Positions 17,723 through 26,003 of a stretch of DNA of 64,000 nt are shown here, in pieces. Positions within the stretch are counted from its first letter, which is position 1, and the number at the start of each line of letters is the position of its first letter. The DNA comes from Kibdelosporangium sp. MJ126-NF4 (GTDB lineage: Bacteria; Actinomycetota; Actinomycetes; Mycobacteriales; Pseudonocardiaceae), in assembly GCF_000826545.1 (NCBI RefSeq), contig NZ_CDME01000002.1, forward strand, positions 434,001 to 498,000. The letters are read 5' to 3'. The translations under genes were made by a program, and so were the position numbers. The notes under the pieces were generated by a model that ran no database searches, was not told the origin of the DNA, and worked only from the letters and a program-made list of their open reading frames with translations.

Positions 17723-17754
17723 CATTTGAGTGAACATGCCTGTACACTCAAATG
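17723..17754. promoter_or_regulatory. Inverted repeat operator between cupin and tetR genes
   Basis: CATTTGAGTG (17723-17732) and CACTCAAATG (17745-17754) are perfect 10-bp arms with 12 nt between them. The half-site TTTGAGTGAAC is repeated directly at 17783-17793, 58 bp on. The repeat overlaps candidate GTG/ATG starts of the tetR gene, which fits autorepression. Confidence 0.75.
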
Positions 17755-18431
17755 TGGCAGCGTCGAGCCTCGGAGTCAACAATTTGAGTGAACAAGACCG
17801 TTCAGCCAATACTCGGACGTACCGGTTGCGCAAGCGGGCCGACGACGTCGCCGACACGCGCCAGCGCATCGTGGACGCGGCCGTCCGGCTGCACGGAACC
17901 ATCGGCCCGGCCGCGACGACGATCTCCGCGCTCGCCGAGGAAGCCGGCGTCACCCGGGTGACCGTCTACCGCCACTTTCCCGATGATGACGGCCTGTACG
18001 CCGCCTGCAGCGCACACTGGGCCGCCAGTCAGGTCCTGCCCGACCCCGAGGCATGGCGCCGCGTGGCCGACCCCGCGCGGCGGGTGCACACCGGACTATC
18101 CGATCTGTACCGCTTCTACCGGGAAGGTGAGCCGATGCTCACCAAGGTCCGCCGCGACCGCACGGCACTGCCCACCGAGCTACGACAGCAAATACACAGG
18201 ACTGATGTCCGGTACCGGGACGTCCTGCTGGAACCCTTCCCCAGCGCGGGGGCCCGGCTCATCCGGGTTCGCGCCTGCCTCGGCCACGCCGTCTCCTTCT
18301 GGACGTGGCGATCACTGTGTATCGACCAAGGCCTGTCCAATCGTGACGCGGTGCGGGTGATGACTGAACTGGTCGTGACCACCGCCGGGCCGACCCGCAC
18401 GAATTCTCGGCACCAAGGAGAACCCGGATGA
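17736..18431 (+). CDS. TetR-family transcriptional regulator
   Basis: About 231 aa. The helix-turn-helix is ALAEEAGVTRVTVYRHFPDDDGLYAAC (about residues 68-95). The remaining 130 residues are the helical effector domain. The start is uncertain: GTG 17730 and ATG 17736 lie inside the inverted-repeat operator, whereas TTG 17784 (LSEQDRSANT) would place the operator wholly upstream. It is co-directional with and overlaps (ATGA) the EutQ-like cupin gene, and is divergent from another cupin gene. It presumably represses both. Confidence 0.88.
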   Translation: MPVHSNVAASSLGVNNLSEQDRSANTRTYRLRKRADDVADTRQRIVDAAVRLHGTIGPAATTISALAEEAGVTRVTVYRHFPDDDGLYAACSAHWAASQVLPDPEAWRRVADPARRVHTGLSDLYRFYREGEPMLTKVRRDRTALPTELRQQIHRTDVRYRDVLLEPFPSAGARLIRVRACLGHAVSFWTWRSLCIDQGLSNRDAVRVMTELVVTTAGPTRTNSRHQGEPG

Positions 18432-18868
18432 CAACAACACCCCCACCTGGTGAACCAGCGACCACAAGGGATGCCCCCATGCGTGTGCGGAAACTCGCGA
18501 GCCCGGACGTGGAAACCTGGCAACAGGTCGGCGAGACCGAGCAGATCTTCGTGGCCGACATTGTCGACCAGCCAACCGACCCGCAGGCCAAGATGACTGT
18601 CGGCTTCGCCCGTGTAGCTCAAGGCGAGTCCCTGACCGTCTCCTTCCCCTACGACGAGGTGCTCATCCTGACCAAAGGGACGTTCACCGTCCACACTGAA
18701 CACGGCGAGGCCGTAACCGCACGCGTCGGCGAGGTGATCTACCTGCCCGCCGGATCGCTCAACACCCACCAAGCCGACGAGGACGCCGAGATGGTCTATG
18801 TGGCCAACCCGCCATCCGTCTACGCCCAACACGTGGCGGACACGACCGCCGCCGCCAACCCGCGGTAA
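18428..18868 (+). CDS. EutQ-like cupin protein
   Basis: 146 aa, cupin of the EutQ/ethanolamine-utilisation type: FVADIVDQPTDPQAKMTVGFARVAQGESLTVSFPYDEVLILTKGTFTVHTEHGEAVTARVGEVIYLPAGSLNTHQ. It lacks the canonical HxH pair, so the metal site may be absent. It is translated from an ATG overlapping the TetR stop. No other eut gene is present, so ethanolamine breakdown is not implied. A mobile element begins 16 bp after its stop codon. Confidence 0.85.
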   Translation: MTTTPPPGEPATTRDAPMRVRKLASPDVETWQQVGETEQIFVADIVDQPTDPQAKMTVGFARVAQGESLTVSFPYDEVLILTKGTFTVHTEHGEAVTARVGEVIYLPAGSLNTHQADEDAEMVYVANPPSVYAQHVADTTAAANPR

Positions 18869-18873
18869 GGCCC

Positions 18874-18883
18874 CCGCAACTGC
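18874..18883 (+). repeat. Target-site duplication, left copy
   Basis: CCGCAACTGC is repeated exactly at 19805-19814. The next base is C on both sides, so the duplication is 10 or 11 bp depending on where the element is taken to begin. Confidence 0.8.
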
Positions 18884-18970
18884 CAGGGTTCCCGTCAAAG
18901 TCGGACTGTGCGCGCAAAGCAAGCGTAAGAGAGCAAGCGCGCAAGCGGTCTTGCGCGCATAGCGCATGGG

Positions 18971-19240
18971 TGGGGTTCGTGGTTGGTTTCCTCCCGTATG
19001 GCCTGGGCGAAGCCATACCATGGCGTGTCGGGAGGTCGGCCTACGCAAACCGACCCACAGCGCAGGCGGTACCGATCTCCCGGCACGTCGTGGTTTCCTC
19101 TGGCAGGTCATACGGGAGGGGACCGACCACGCCTCTCTACCACTGGACCCGGGAAGTCACGTGGGCTGAGCCAACCGGGTGGGCAGACCACGGGTTGGTT
19201 TCCCTCTCGGAGGCCTGCCGTCCGGCGAGGACATTCTCTT
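18971..19240 (+). repeat. Left long arm of the nested inverted repeat
   Basis: It begins TGGGGTTCGTGG and runs through two opposed copies of the CCTCCCGTATG unit, then CACGTGGGCTGAGCCAACCG and GGAGGCCTGCC to TTCTCTT. It pairs with 19386-19651. Differences are mostly single substitutions, several of which keep pairing in a folded transcript. Confidence 0.75.
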
Positions 19241-19385
19241 CGAGCCACGAGCCAACTCGAGCGTCGGAAACAAGCCCGACACAGCGGGCATCACAATCAC
19301 GTCCCTGAGGCGGGCCTTCGGCGATGGCCGCACACACGATGGCTGCACCCACGCGATGGCTGGGGTCGCGTGTCAGTGGGGAGAG

Positions 19386-19651
19386 AAAAGAAAAAGATGC
19401 CTCGCCGGCGGGCAGGCCTCCAAGAGGGGGACACAAACAGAGCTTCGTTTCTCGCGCCGGTTGGCTCAGCTCACGTGATTTCCTGGGTCTAGTGGGGGGC
19501 GCGGGGCGCCCCTCCCGTATGACCTGCCAAAGGAAACCACGACGTGCCGGGAGGTCGGTATCGCCTGCGCTGCGGGTTGAGTCGCGTAGGCCGACCTCCC
19601 GACACGCCGTGGTATGGCTACGCCCAGGCCATACGGGAGGGACACCCCACG
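19386..19651 (-). repeat. Right long arm of the nested inverted repeat
   Basis: The reverse complement of the left arm, starting at AAAAGAAAAAG and ending GTTCGTGGGGTG on the minus strand. The shared blocks include CACGTGAGCTGAGCCAACCG, GGAGGCCTGCC and the palindromic unit with GGCGTGTCGGGAGGTCGG. Confidence 0.75.
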
Positions 19652-19804
19652 AACCACACCCCTGCGCTGACGCGCACACCACACACCCTGCGCTCTTGCC
19701 CTCCTACGCGCGACAACCGTCTTCCAGCCGAAACCCGCGCACACCACCCAACCACAACCGGCACCCACACGATCGGCCGACCGCCCCACTTTGATGGCAC
19801 CCTG

Positions 19805-19814
19805 CCGCAACTGC
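19805..19814 (+). repeat. Target-site duplication, right copy
   Basis: The exact second copy of CCGCAACTGC. It adjoins the right end ACCCTG of the element and runs directly into the hairpin at 19814-19844. Confidence 0.8.
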
Positions 19815-19844
19815 CGGGGACCGGCCGAGCGCTCCGGTCCCCGG
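19814..19844 (+). terminator. Strong hairpin, probably the original terminator of the tetR-eutQ operon
   Basis: CCGGGGACCGG and CCGGTCCCCGG are perfect 11-bp arms with a 9-nt loop. Removing the element and one target copy places this hairpin about 15 nt after the EutQ-like stop codon, the usual terminator position. The element now separates the two. Confidence 0.75.
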
Positions 19845-19922
19845 CTCCGCGATCGCAGTGACGTGGATCACTCGCGGCGAGTTTTCATATGCGCGGAAGC
19901 GTTGATCGCGGCTAGCGTCACC

Positions 19923-19942
19923 GTTGCTCAAATTTGAGCAAC
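19923..19942. promoter_or_regulatory. Perfect 20-bp palindrome upstream of the SGNH hydrolase
   Basis: GTTGCTCAAATTTGAGCAAC is fully self-complementary and lies 26 bp before the chosen GTG start. It is a likely dimeric-repressor operator. No regulator gene is adjacent except the TetR at 17736, whose own half-site TTTGAGTGAAC shares the TTTGAG core. Confidence 0.6.
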
Positions 19943-19968
19943 CATGCCGACTGCCGAAGGGTGGACTC

Positions 19969-21198
19969 GTGATCACTCGCTTGAGAATCCTCATGGGACT
20001 GATATTGATCGTTGCGCTGACCCCGTCGTACACCGCGACCGCCGTTCAGGATGGCTGGCGGGGCGCTTGGGCGGCCTCGATGGTGCCCGCCGTTGGTGGT
20101 TACGTGCCGAACTGGTCACAGGAGGGCTTCACGAACCAGACCGTGCGACAGGTGGTCCGGGTGAGTGCGGGTGGTTCGGCGGCGCGAATCCGGCTGTCCA
20201 ACCTGTTTGGCACCAGCCCGCTGAAGATCACCGGCGCCACCGTCAGCCGGTCTGGTGTGGGCGCGGGGGTGCGGCCGGGATCGGTGCGGCATCTCACCTT
20301 TGGGCACGATCGGTCGGTTGCGGTGCCGCCCGGCGCCGAAGTGGCCAGTGACCAGGTGCCACTGTGGGTGGCGCCGCTGGATTCGCTGACGGTGACGCTG
20401 TACTTGGCGACGCCGACCGGCCCAGCCACGTTCCACCTGGGTGCGACGGCGACAACGTACCGAGCGTCCGGCGACCATCGTGCCGACGTGCGGCCGGACG
20501 CGTTCACCGAGACGACGAACTCGTGGTACTACCTCGCCGGTGTTGACGTTGTCGGACTACCGGCCAGGAAAGCCGTGGTGACGTTCGGTGACTCGATCAC
20601 CGATGGCGGCGGCGCCGTCGACGAGAACGACCGGTTCTCCGACGAACTGGCCGAGGTCTTCGTGGAACGGGGAAAGCCTCGCGGTGTGCTGAACGCGGGA
20701 ATCGGCGGGAATCAACTGCTCCACGATTCTCCGTGTTCCGGAGATCGGGCGCTGACTCGGTTGTGGCGTGATGCGCTCGACGAGCCGGGCGTCGGTACGG
20801 TGCTGGTGCTGGAGGGCATCAACGACATCGGGTTCCGCGAGTCGGAACACTACTGTTGGGCACCGCATCCGGGGTTGACCGCCGCGCAGCTGATCGCGGG
20901 CCACCAGGAGCTGATCCGCCAGGGACACGCCCGCGGCATCGCGATGGTTGGCGCGACCTTGCTGCCGTACAAGGGATCGGGGTTCTACACAGCGGCCGGT
21001 GAGAAATTGCGGGACGAGGTAAACCACTGGATCCGCACCTCAGGTGAGTACGACGCGGTGGTCGACCTTGACCGGGTGATGGCCACGCCTGGCGACCCGG
21101 ACCAGCTCAACCGCGCCTACGACAGCGGTGATCACCTGCATCCCAATCCGACCGGACTCCGCGCCATGGCCGTGGCAGTCGCCGGAGTCATCCGGTGA
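19969..21198 (+). CDS. Secreted SGNH/GDSL-family hydrolase
   Basis: A 409-aa exported esterase. The GTG start at 19969 follows GAAGGGTGG and opens a signal peptide (ITRLRILMGLILIVALTP, cut near TATA). An N-terminal beta-domain (about 30-180) precedes the SGNH core: block I VVTFGDSITDGGG (Ser about 203), block II Gly in GVLNAGIGGNQLL, block III EGINDIGF (Asn), and block V Asp/His in YDSGDHLHPNPTGLRAMA. Family members deacylate polysaccharides or lipids outside the cell. A perfect palindrome upstream suggests dedicated repression. Confidence 0.93.
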   Translation: MITRLRILMGLILIVALTPSYTATAVQDGWRGAWAASMVPAVGGYVPNWSQEGFTNQTVRQVVRVSAGGSAARIRLSNLFGTSPLKITGATVSRSGVGAGVRPGSVRHLTFGHDRSVAVPPGAEVASDQVPLWVAPLDSLTVTLYLATPTGPATFHLGATATTYRASGDHRADVRPDAFTETTNSWYYLAGVDVVGLPARKAVVTFGDSITDGGGAVDENDRFSDELAEVFVERGKPRGVLNAGIGGNQLLHDSPCSGDRALTRLWRDALDEPGVGTVLVLEGINDIGFRESEHYCWAPHPGLTAAQLIAGHQELIRQGHARGIAMVGATLLPYKGSGFYTAAGEKLRDEVNHWIRTSGEYDAVVDLDRVMATPGDPDQLNRAYDSGDHLHPNPTGLRAMAVAVAGVIR

Positions 21199-21256
21199 CC
21201 AGAAGATCCCTGGCACACAAGGAATCCTTTCATCGACTACGAAGCCCCCGACAGCC

Positions 21257-21296
21257 CAGGTCGCGAGGTCGTGTTCATCACGAAGCGCGCGACCTG
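21257..21296. terminator. Hairpin between convergent genes
   Basis: CAGGTCGCG and CGCGACCTG are perfect 9-bp arms with a 22-nt loop. It sits between the convergent SGNH hydrolase and MFS genes, so it can serve both. Confidence 0.6.
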
Positions 21297-21300
21297 AACC

Positions 21301-22524
21301 TTAAGCGTGTGTTCTGATCGTGTAGGCGATGACCGGGATGAATGCGAGGGCGATGGTGCCGCCAGCCAGGGACAGGACGGTGTAGCTGCTGGTGGCGACG
21401 ACGAAACCGGATGTCAGGCCACCACTGGCGCCGGCCACCGCGATGGTCACGTCGATACGGCCCTGGATTTTGGCGCGGACGGCCAGTGGTACGGCGTCGG
21501 TGATGATCGCGGTGCCGCTGACCAGTCCGAAGTTCCAGCCCAGGCCCAGCAATGCGAGCGCGGTGGCGAGTAGCGCGGTGGAGTCGGCGGGTGCGAGGCC
21601 TGCCAGTAGTCCGGCGGCCAGCAGGGTGATGCCGGAGGCGGCGGCCATGGGCAGTCGTCCGATGCGGTCGACGAGCAGACCGGTGAGCGGGGACGGCAGG
21701 TACATCGCTCCAATGTGGATGGCGATGACCAGTCCGGTGGCGGCGAGGTCGTGGCCGTGGTGTTGCATGTGGACTGGTGTCATGGTCATGATCGCGACCA
21801 TCACCAGTTGGGACAGCACCATGGTCGCGGCGCCCAGCATCACGTGCCGACTGACCTTGCCAGGTACGGCATCGTCACCGGTGGCGGGGTTGGTGAGTGG
21901 TTTCTGGGCTTGGGCGGTGCGTAACGGATCGGGGCGTAACAGCAGCCACAGGACGAATCCGGCGGCTGCGTAGGCGACAGCGGCGAGCAGGAACGGGCCA
22001 GCCAGGCGGGGGATGCTCCAGTTGGTGGCCAGATCACCGGTCGGCGTGACGAGGTTGGGGCCCAGGACGGCGCCGAGTGTGGTGGCTACGAGCACGGTGC
22101 TCACTGACTGTGCGCGTCGGCGCGGGGCGGCGAGGTCGGCTCCGGCATAGCGGGCTTGGAGGTTGGTGGCGGATCCGGCGCCGTACACGACCAGCGCCAC
22201 GAACAACAGTGGCGCGCTTTCGGTCACGGCGGCGATGACGACGCCGAGAGCACCGACGGCGCCGGTGAAGTAGCCACCGGCGAGCCCGACGCGTCTGCCT
22301 TGCCGGTGGGAAACGCGGGCGACGAGGATCGCCGCGGTGGCCGAGCCGATCGTGTAGAGGGCAGTGGGCAGTCCGGCCATGCTGGTGGCGCTGAGCATCT
22401 GTTGGGCGAGCAGTCCGCCGACGGTGATGCCCGCGGCGAGACCGGCTCCACTGAGGACCTGGGCCGCCACCAGCACGGTGAGAACGCGCCGTTGGGCAGG
22501 GTGAGCCACGGTAGGGGAGTCCAC
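21301..22524 (-). CDS. MFS efflux transporter
   Basis: About 407 aa with twelve predicted membrane helices. The cytoplasmic loop 2-3 motif is present as RVSHRQGRRVGLAGGY, and the second-half equivalent is LLVDRIGRLPMAAASG. GTG 22524 has GAAAGG upstream and leaves a normal short N-tail; ATG 22563 would add 13 residues. It looks like a drug:H+ antiporter; the cargo is unknown. The methyltransferase gene lies upstream in the same direction, about 190 bp away. Confidence 0.88.
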   Translation of the reverse strand: MDSPTVAHPAQRRVLTVLVAAQVLSGAGLAAGITVGGLLAQQMLSATSMAGLPTALYTIGSATAAILVARVSHRQGRRVGLAGGYFTGAVGALGVVIAAVTESAPLLFVALVVYGAGSATNLQARYAGADLAAPRRRAQSVSTVLVATTLGAVLGPNLVTPTGDLATNWSIPRLAGPFLLAAVAYAAAGFVLWLLLRPDPLRTAQAQKPLTNPATGDDAVPGKVSRHVMLGAATMVLSQLVMVAIMTMTPVHMQHHGHDLAATGLVIAIHIGAMYLPSPLTGLLVDRIGRLPMAAASGITLLAAGLLAGLAPADSTALLATALALLGLGWNFGLVSGTAIITDAVPLAVRAKIQGRIDVTIAVAGASGGLTSGFVVATSSYTVLSLAGGTIALAFIPVIAYTIRTHA

Positions 22525-22710
22525 GAGCGCCTTTCGAAATGTTGTCAGGTGGCGATGGGGCATGGGCCACCGGCTACCCTGGCCGTGCGTTACGGGTTGC
22601 GGCCCGCGCCGTTCCTGCTTGGACTGTCGTATCGAGTAACACGGCGGATACAGCGACCTCACCGCCGGAGCCATCGCCGGACCAGCCGACCTGATTCCGG
22701 TGAGACGCGG

Positions 22711-23331
22711 TCACCGTTTGACGGCGGCTACCCGTTCGACCGTCCCGGCTTTGAGCCGTTCGGAGTGGATGACGTCGAATCCGGCTCGTCGCAGGTGCAG
22801 TGATGGGCGGCGGGTCTGGTAGTCGCCGCACATCCGCACGCTCATCCTCTCCAGCAGTTTCTGACCGAAGTGGATGAGGCGGTGATGGCTGCCGATGTGG
22901 TCCAGCAGCAGCAACTTCCCGCCCGGACGCAGGACACGCCGCATCTCGTTGATCGCCATGACCTCGTCCGGGATCCCGCACAACCCCAGGGTGCACACCA
23001 CTGTGTCAAATGCCCCGTCGTCGAATGGCAGTTCCTCGGCGTCACCGGTCTCCAGCGTCACCCCACGTCCCAGCGACACTGCGCGCTGGCGGGCGATATC
23101 CAGCATCGCCGGGCTGAGATCGACACCGGTAAGCCGCACGTCGGCAGGATAGAACGGCAGGTTGCGGCCGGTGCCGACGGCGACTTCCAGCACGTCACCC
23201 TCGGTTTGGGAGCATACCCATTCCCGGCCGCCGCCGAACTGGATGCGTTCGAAGAAACCAATGTCCCGGTCATAGCGCGAGGCGTAGTCGTTCCATTTGT
23301 CACGCAGCCAGTCCGTCCGGTCTCCGGTCAT
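22711..23331 (-). CDS. Class I SAM-dependent methyltransferase
   Basis: 206 aa. Motif I is VLEVAVGTGRNLPFYP (about residue 50), the motif II Asp is in LTGVDLSPAMLDIA, GDAEELPFDDGAFDTVVCTLGLCGIPD follows, and the post-motif MRRVLRPGGKLLLLDHIGS is present. ATG at 23329-23331 has GGAGGGA upstream. The general shape is that of UbiE/COQ5-like small-molecule methyltransferases; the acceptor is unknown. Confidence 0.92.
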   Translation of the reverse strand: MTGDRTDWLRDKWNDYASRYDRDIGFFERIQFGGGREWVCSQTEGDVLEVAVGTGRNLPFYPADVRLTGVDLSPAMLDIARQRAVSLGRGVTLETGDAEELPFDDGAFDTVVCTLGLCGIPDEVMAINEMRRVLRPGGKLLLLDHIGSHHRLIHFGQKLLERMSVRMCGDYQTRRPSLHLRRAGFDVIHSERLKAGTVERVAAVKR

Positions 23332-23525
23332 GCTACGTCCCTCCACGTCGTCAGAAACGAGCTCACGGCAGCCAGCATCACGCCAGCACAAGTCCACCCT
23401 GGCACAACTCCTGGCCCTCATGTGGTAACCCTGTGTGCGAACGCTAACCACACCCTCCAGTTTCGTGAGGAGACTTTGGTTGTGACGGTTGGAGAGTCGG
23501 ACGAGCAGACGCCAGGCGTGCTGCG

Positions 23526-24296
23526 ATGAACAAGGACGCCGCCGCTGAGCGGGACATCACCGACCTGGCGAGAACGCAAACCTCTGCCCCCGCCCTGGAG
23601 TTCGACGCGGCCGAGTGGTTCAGCAGGCGTGAGCTGCCAGGCGACCTGACCGCCCATACCACCGACGCGGAGTTGGCCGAGATCGTGGCCGGTCAGGAAC
23701 ATGACTGTGCCACCCACGATCGCCCCGCACGCCACATCCTGGTCGGTGCCGACGAGTACCTGACCAAACGACGCGAAGAGTTGCGCGAGCAGGACCGAGA
23801 GAGGCTCGCCGAGGTGGTTACCCAGTTGAGTAAGTTGACCAACACGCGCAACCGGATGGCAGCCGAACAAAACGGTTGGGGCGACAGCGCCCGGGAGATC
23901 GCCGAACGCGTCGGCCTTGCCCAATCGACGGTGCGTGACAGCATCAAACGGGGTCGAGCTGCCGCAATGTGGACGATAGGTCTTACCGCGAGGCAGGCGT
24001 CGACATTGGTGACGGTGCTCAACGGTACACAGACCGACGACGCGGTGTGGGATCAGCAGCCGATTCAGTGTCTGGTCGACAAGTTGGAGGACTCAGCCTC
24101 GGACAGCCACGCCGAACAGTTCGAGGTGGGCCTAGCCGACCTGTTGATGACCGTACGGGCCTGGACGCGGCTGCAAGCGCTGGCCGTGCTCGAGGCTGTG
24201 CGGTTGTACTGGGCGCAGAGCGGCACACACGGGCACGACGAAACACTAGCCGCTGTGGGCTTGGTCCATCCACGCTATGCAAAGAGGACAGACTGA
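23526..24296 (+). CDS. HTH-containing hypothetical protein
   Basis: 256 aa. No family is recognised over its whole length. A charged, probably coiled segment (YLTKRREELREQDRERLAEVVTQLSKL, about residues 78-104) precedes a helix-turn-helix much like sigma-70 region 4 or MarR recognition helices (SAREIAERVGLAQSTVRDSIKRGR, about 120-143). The C-terminal 100 residues are helical. It ends 1 bp before the start of the next gene, so the two are almost certainly co-transcribed. It may regulate or accompany that gene product. Confidence 0.75.
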   Translation: MNKDAAAERDITDLARTQTSAPALEFDAAEWFSRRELPGDLTAHTTDAELAEIVAGQEHDCATHDRPARHILVGADEYLTKRREELREQDRERLAEVVTQLSKLTNTRNRMAAEQNGWGDSAREIAERVGLAQSTVRDSIKRGRAAAMWTIGLTARQASTLVTVLNGTQTDDAVWDQQPIQCLVDKLEDSASDSHAEQFEVGLADLLMTVRAWTRLQALAVLEAVRLYWAQSGTHGHDETLAAVGLVHPRYAKRTD

Positions 24297-24297
24297 G

Positions 24298-25884
24298 GTG
24301 ACTGGCCAATCCTCGGCGCTCGATGTCCGAAAGTCCGCCCGTCTGATCCTCGACGTCCCGGTGAGCGAGAGTTACGGTCCACGCGTGTACCAGCGCGCGA
24401 ACCGCCCCGTTTCCGCCGCCGAGCCGGAGAGTGCCGAGCCGGTGGCGGGTCCGCATTCGCACATCCTCCAGTTGCAGATGTCGTCCGGGAACCAGGCGGT
24501 GTCCCGGATGCTGGCTCCGCTGGCTGTCCAGCGCTTCGGCTCGGACGAGCACGTGGACATCGGCAAGGGCTCGAACTGGGCGGGCGAGACCATGGACATC
24601 GACCTGGGCGGTGGGGACAAGCTGTCGTACCCGCACATGATCGCCCTGGCCGGTGACCTGTTCGCCAGTGTGCAGCAGATGCAGGAGCTGGCTCGGACAC
24701 CGGCGGGCCAGGACGAGCTGAAGTTCGCGCGATGGTGGAAACTCGACGGAAACCCTGCGAACAAGCCAGCGTTGACCGATCCGGGCGCCGAAACGCGGGT
24801 GCGCGACCGGTACAACACGCTGGCGGCTGAGAACATGAGCCACTTCGCGGCGGGCGGCCAGGCACTGGGCAGCTACCGCCTGGGTCACGAAGCCGCGATG
24901 AACGAGGCGTTCCTGTACGGCGCGACAGGCGACGTGAAGCACTGGAACCAGGCGAAGATCGAAGAGGCGTTCAGCCACCACTTCCTGACGGACTCCTTCT
25001 CGGCGGGCCACGTCAGGACGCCCCGCCAGGACATCAAGGAGTGGTACAACCAGAACTATCCGAACGCGACCGGAGCTTTCCTGGACTATATGGCGGAATT
25101 CATCGTCGACCGGCTCCACGCGCACACAGACGACGCCCACTCACCCATTGTCCACGGCGGGGTGACGACAGAGGAACTGCCCAACTCGTTGCTGGTCTGG
25201 GTCGGCGGAGTGGACCTGCAGGGCGAGGTCAAGAAGAAGATCATCGAGAAGGTCGGCCAGTCGGCGGTCGACGCGTACTCACTGGGCGACCTCGTGTCCA
25301 AGGCCTTCCACGACGAGGACAACAAAGGTCTCGCCGTGATGTCGGACTTCGACTCGGCGGGCAACCCGGTGGCAGGCGGCTACATCTGGCCCGCGAAGGA
25401 CGTGGGAGACGGCTTCCTCAACCAGTCCCCGGTGACCCTGCACATGGTCACCCAAGCGGTGAACAGGTCGATAGCCGAACTCGAAGCGGCCAGACAGGCG
25501 GGCCAGACCTTCTCCGGCGGCCGTAGCCGCCCGGACACCGAGATTCGGGCCGCAGCGACCTCAACCAGACTGCTGTACGGCCCTTACCAGGCAGAAGGCT
25601 ATATCCCCAGACCACTGCCGCCGGACATGTCCATCCCGGCCGCCCCTCAGTCCAACGAGTCGATGGAGTGGCGCTGGGACAAGATGAACGAGAAGATGGC
25701 CAAAGCCCTGGACGACCTGGTCAAGACGTTCCTGGCAACAGAAATAGGCGCCAAGGCCCCAGCCGGACCAGACTTCCACGGCAAGTACCACCTGCACACC
25801 GAAAAAGCCATCCCGGAGTTCGCCGCACAACTGAAAGCCCAGGGCATCAACATATTGAGAGCAGTAGTAGCCCGCTCCCAGTAA
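24298..25884 (+). CDS. LQ-x-GN-AV motif protein with zinc phospholipase C-like domain; possible injection-system cargo
   Basis: 528 aa from GTG 24298 (ATG 24277 lies inside the upstream gene). The N-terminal about 90 residues are disordered and end in ILQLQMSSGNQAVSRMLAPLAVQR. This Leu-Gln...Gly-Asn-x-Ala-Val-x(3)-Leu motif heads many actinobacterial proteins linked to DUF4157 and extracellular contractile injection systems. The next 180 residues have spaced His/Asp/Glu (YPHMIALAGD, MSHFAAGG, LGHEAAMNEAF, EEAFSHHFLTDSFSAGHVR) resembling zinc-dependent phospholipase C/S1-P1 nuclease folds. The C-terminal half is unassigned. There is no signal peptide and no injection apparatus genes in this window. 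Confidence 0.75.
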   Translation: MTGQSSALDVRKSARLILDVPVSESYGPRVYQRANRPVSAAEPESAEPVAGPHSHILQLQMSSGNQAVSRMLAPLAVQRFGSDEHVDIGKGSNWAGETMDIDLGGGDKLSYPHMIALAGDLFASVQQMQELARTPAGQDELKFARWWKLDGNPANKPALTDPGAETRVRDRYNTLAAENMSHFAAGGQALGSYRLGHEAAMNEAFLYGATGDVKHWNQAKIEEAFSHHFLTDSFSAGHVRTPRQDIKEWYNQNYPNATGAFLDYMAEFIVDRLHAHTDDAHSPIVHGGVTTEELPNSLLVWVGGVDLQGEVKKKIIEKVGQSAVDAYSLGDLVSKAFHDEDNKGLAVMSDFDSAGNPVAGGYIWPAKDVGDGFLNQSPVTLHMVTQAVNRSIAELEAARQAGQTFSGGRSRPDTEIRAAATSTRLLYGPYQAEGYIPRPLPPDMSIPAAPQSNESMEWRWDKMNEKMAKALDDLVKTFLATEIGAKAPAGPDFHGKYHLHTEKAIPEFAAQLKAQGINILRAVVARSQ

Positions 25885-26003
25885 CCGAGAACAACACCAC
25901 CCCACCAACCCGGCAATCTGGCGTTGCAAAACGGCTGTCGTGGAGACAGGAGTGGGTCAGGTTCGCACGGGCTGAGCGCGCTTGCCCATGGCTCCCTTCA
26001 CGG

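Larger units (their letters stand above)
18884..19804. mobile_element. 921-bp non-autonomous (MITE-like) element built of nested inverted repeats
   Basis: The ends are inverted repeats: left CAGGGTTCCCGTCAAAGT and right (reverse complement) CAGGGTGCCATCAAAGT, with one indel and two substitutions. The element is flanked by a 10-bp direct repeat. Inside, 18971-19240 and 19386-19651 are long imperfect inverted arms of about 265 bp, with about 145 bp between them. Each arm holds a smaller palindromic unit of about 130 bp, so a motif beginning CCTCCCGTATG occurs four times (near 18990, 19118, 19510, 19641) in alternating orientation. No transposase or credible gene is present; open frames inside are by-products of the repeats. 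The 10-11 bp duplication and the CCATCAA in the ends recall IS4/IS231-type cassettes, which is tentative. Confidence 0.8.

Noticed and set aside
18428..18868. Ethanolamine-utilisation locus
   Set aside because: Only one EutQ-like cupin is present, without the metal-binding HxH motif and without any other eut gene.
19137..19682. Open frames inside the nested inverted-repeat element (for example 181 codons on the minus strand)
   Set aside because: They translate the palindromic repeats in both orientations, have no ribosome sites or domains, and are by-products of the repeat structure.
18875..19969. CRISPR array or tRNA-associated integration site
   Set aside because: The repeats here alternate in orientation and lack uniform spacers, and no tRNA or cas gene is present; the terminal repeats and target duplication indicate a transposable element.
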